Source: Vogesella sp. LIG4 (GTDB lineage Bacteria; Pseudomonadota; Gammaproteobacteria; Burkholderiales; Chromobacteriaceae). Taken from it: a stretch of 64,000 bases of DNA. The notes beneath the pieces are model-generated. The model was not told where the DNA came from. It saw only the letters and a list, made by a program, of their open reading frames with translations, and did not search any database. Both the position numbers and the translations under genes were made by a program. Positions 63,596-64,000 of this stretch are shown here, piece by piece (the first letter of the stretch is position 1; each line of letters starts with the position of its first letter). The stretch lies in assembly GCF_900090205.1 (NCBI RefSeq), contig NZ_LT607802.1, positions 1 to 64,000 on the forward strand, given 5' to 3'.

Positions 63596-63901
63596 GCCAT
63601 CCCCGCTAGATGTGGTGTCAGAAAAATTGAAATATAACTAGATATAGCGGGCCATGGCATTGATAGCCATCAAAGCTGTACAGCAGGACAGCCTGCGGCC
63701 AACCCTTTGCGGCGTGCCTGCAACAGCCCGCAATGCAGCATGCCAAACGACTGCGGCCAGGCGGGTTTCCCAGCCTGGCCGCATGCACTACACGCAGATA
63801 GTTGCAGGGCAGGTTAAGCCGAAACTTCATACCCGCATGGTTAGCCCGCTTCGCGCGGGTATGGCTTACAGCCAACCCGCCCTACAGGGCTGCCCGCGCC
63901 A
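63596..63901. other. Region upstream of nrdJ with hairpins, no gene
   Basis: A 306-base gap. A hairpin TGCGGCCAGGC/GCCTGGCCGCA (63752-63762 with 63773-63783), a degenerate relative of the dispersed word, has a 10-base loop. A palindromic stretch at 63828-63890 (CATACCCGC, CCCGCTTCGCGCGGG) resembles REP-type repeats. A copy of the exact word is at 63694. An 85-codon frame over this stretch (63618-63875) has no protein-like character. Confidence 0.6.
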
Positions 63902-64000
63902 TTATTTCAGTTTCACCAGCAGCGGCACCCCATCCTTCTCTGCCTTCACCTTGTCCGGCTCCTGCACGCTGACGCGCGCCTCCAGCTCCGGCTTGTCCTG
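63902..64000 (-). CDS. Unidentified protein, C-terminal fragment
   Basis: The last 32 codons of a minus-strand gene end in TAA (63902-63904) and continue beyond the window. The residues are charged and Lys/Glu/Asp rich (ARVSVQEPDKVKAEKDGVPLLVKLK). The frame is kept to the window edge with codon use like the neighbours. Too short to identify. Confidence 0.5.
   Translation of the reverse strand, partial: QDKPELEARVSVQEPDKVKAEKDGVPLLVKLK

Larger units (their letters stand above)
433..63703. repeat. Dispersed 10-base word GTTGGCCGCA, candidate DNA uptake sequence (66 copies)
   Basis: Exact copies found by eye. Plus strand, first base: 433, 3631, 5206, 6552, 7486, 9605, 11052, 13320, 13965, 17610, 21195, 22774, 24218, 25032, 26228, 30346, 34134, 35742, 36701, 37702, 39356, 40413, 43787, 44213, 44666, 46046, 48599, 49552, 53142, 57070, 57751, 60656, 61812. 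Minus strand (read as TGCGGCCAAC): 2549, 3172, 4382, 7476, 9595, 15317, 16198, 19081, 20322, 21209, 23212, 25091, 25639, 26259, 28065, 29297, 31844, 32907, 33704, 36423, 36691, 42127, 44014, 46060, 47963, 49534, 50055, 51355, 55829, 56073, 60047, 62429, 63694. About 23 are intergenic. The bases before it are often AAG or GG. The count may be off by a few. Confidence 0.9.

Noticed and set aside
433..63703. GTTGGCCGCA as a Chi- or KOPS-like signal
   Set aside because: Those are strand-biased along a replichore, while this word is balanced (33 to 33) and forms inverted terminator pairs.
63618..63875. 85-codon open frame on the minus strand
   Set aside because: It runs over hairpins and repeat sequence, has no ribosome-binding site and no protein-like features.
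63596..63901. Possible cobalamin riboswitch or NrdR boxes ahead of the B12-dependent reductase
   Set aside because: No B12-box and no pair of NrdR-type sites could be found; the AT-rich stretch near 63625-63650 is not a good match.
1..64000. CRISPR arrays, tRNA genes, prophage or intact insertion sequences
   Set aside because: None seen: no regularly spaced direct repeats, no tRNA cloverleaf text recognised, and no integrase or transposase frame.

Overview
The window is chromosomal DNA from a GC-rich betaproteobacterium. The 5' end of a 16S rRNA gene at the left edge, the gene repertoire (ubiCA, hda, apbC, lgt, a CadR-controlled metal ATPase) and the codon use suggest Neisseriales, family Chromobacteriaceae, for example a Vogesella- or Chromobacterium-like genus. 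The genus is a guess. About 58 protein genes are recognisable. There is no prophage, CRISPR array, integrase or intact insertion sequence.

Layout. 1-470: start of a ribosomal RNA operon reading leftwards, with promoter and boxA. 468-7418: sixA, lrgAB, ubiCA, a GrlR-like small protein, and a LolD/FtsX/HlyD-type ABC export operon. 7661-15101: uracil salvage (upp, an unknown gene, uraA), grxD, an RsmB-like rRNA methyltransferase, a DUF3108 protein, purN and purM. 15346-20846: PerM-type permease, hda, a HAD phosphatase, a compositionally foreign gene, a DUF815 ATPase, a Nudix-ThiE fusion and a membrane-anchored protein. 20847-31775: intergenic elements, an isochorismatase-like hydrolase, a D-lactate dehydrogenase-type flavoprotein, acetyltransferases, a pseudouridine synthase, a thioesterase, an ABC exporter and a SprA-related protein. 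31790-43752: a metal-resistance pair (P-type ATPase and CadR), exported hypotheticals, ilvD, lgt and a PhnD/C/E-like uptake operon. 43862-64000: metG, an MdfA-like pump, apbC, murI, metY, a GGDEF/EAL protein, a CorC-type protein, an MFS-RidA-LysR-cysteine synthase-like cluster, and a B12-dependent ribonucleotide reductase.

The main discovery is a 10-base word, GTTGGCCGCA, found by eye in about 66 exact copies in 64 kb (33 per strand), roughly one per kilobase. Base composition would predict less than one copy. It lies inside genes and between them, and in several gaps it forms inverted pairs that act as transcription terminators. Density, strand balance and terminator use all match the DNA uptake sequences of Neisseria, but the word is different. 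It is a strong candidate for an undescribed uptake-sequence dialect.

A second layer of intergenic structure consists of two related MITE-like repeat families. Family A has four copies plus a 49-base palindrome that looks like its fused ends. Family B has three copies, one with an internal deletion. There is also a candidate sigma54-driven small RNA at 20931-21101, a heavily folded gap at 26904-27116, and a possible attenuator ahead of the PhnD-like operon. All functional calls are by reading; nothing was computed or searched.
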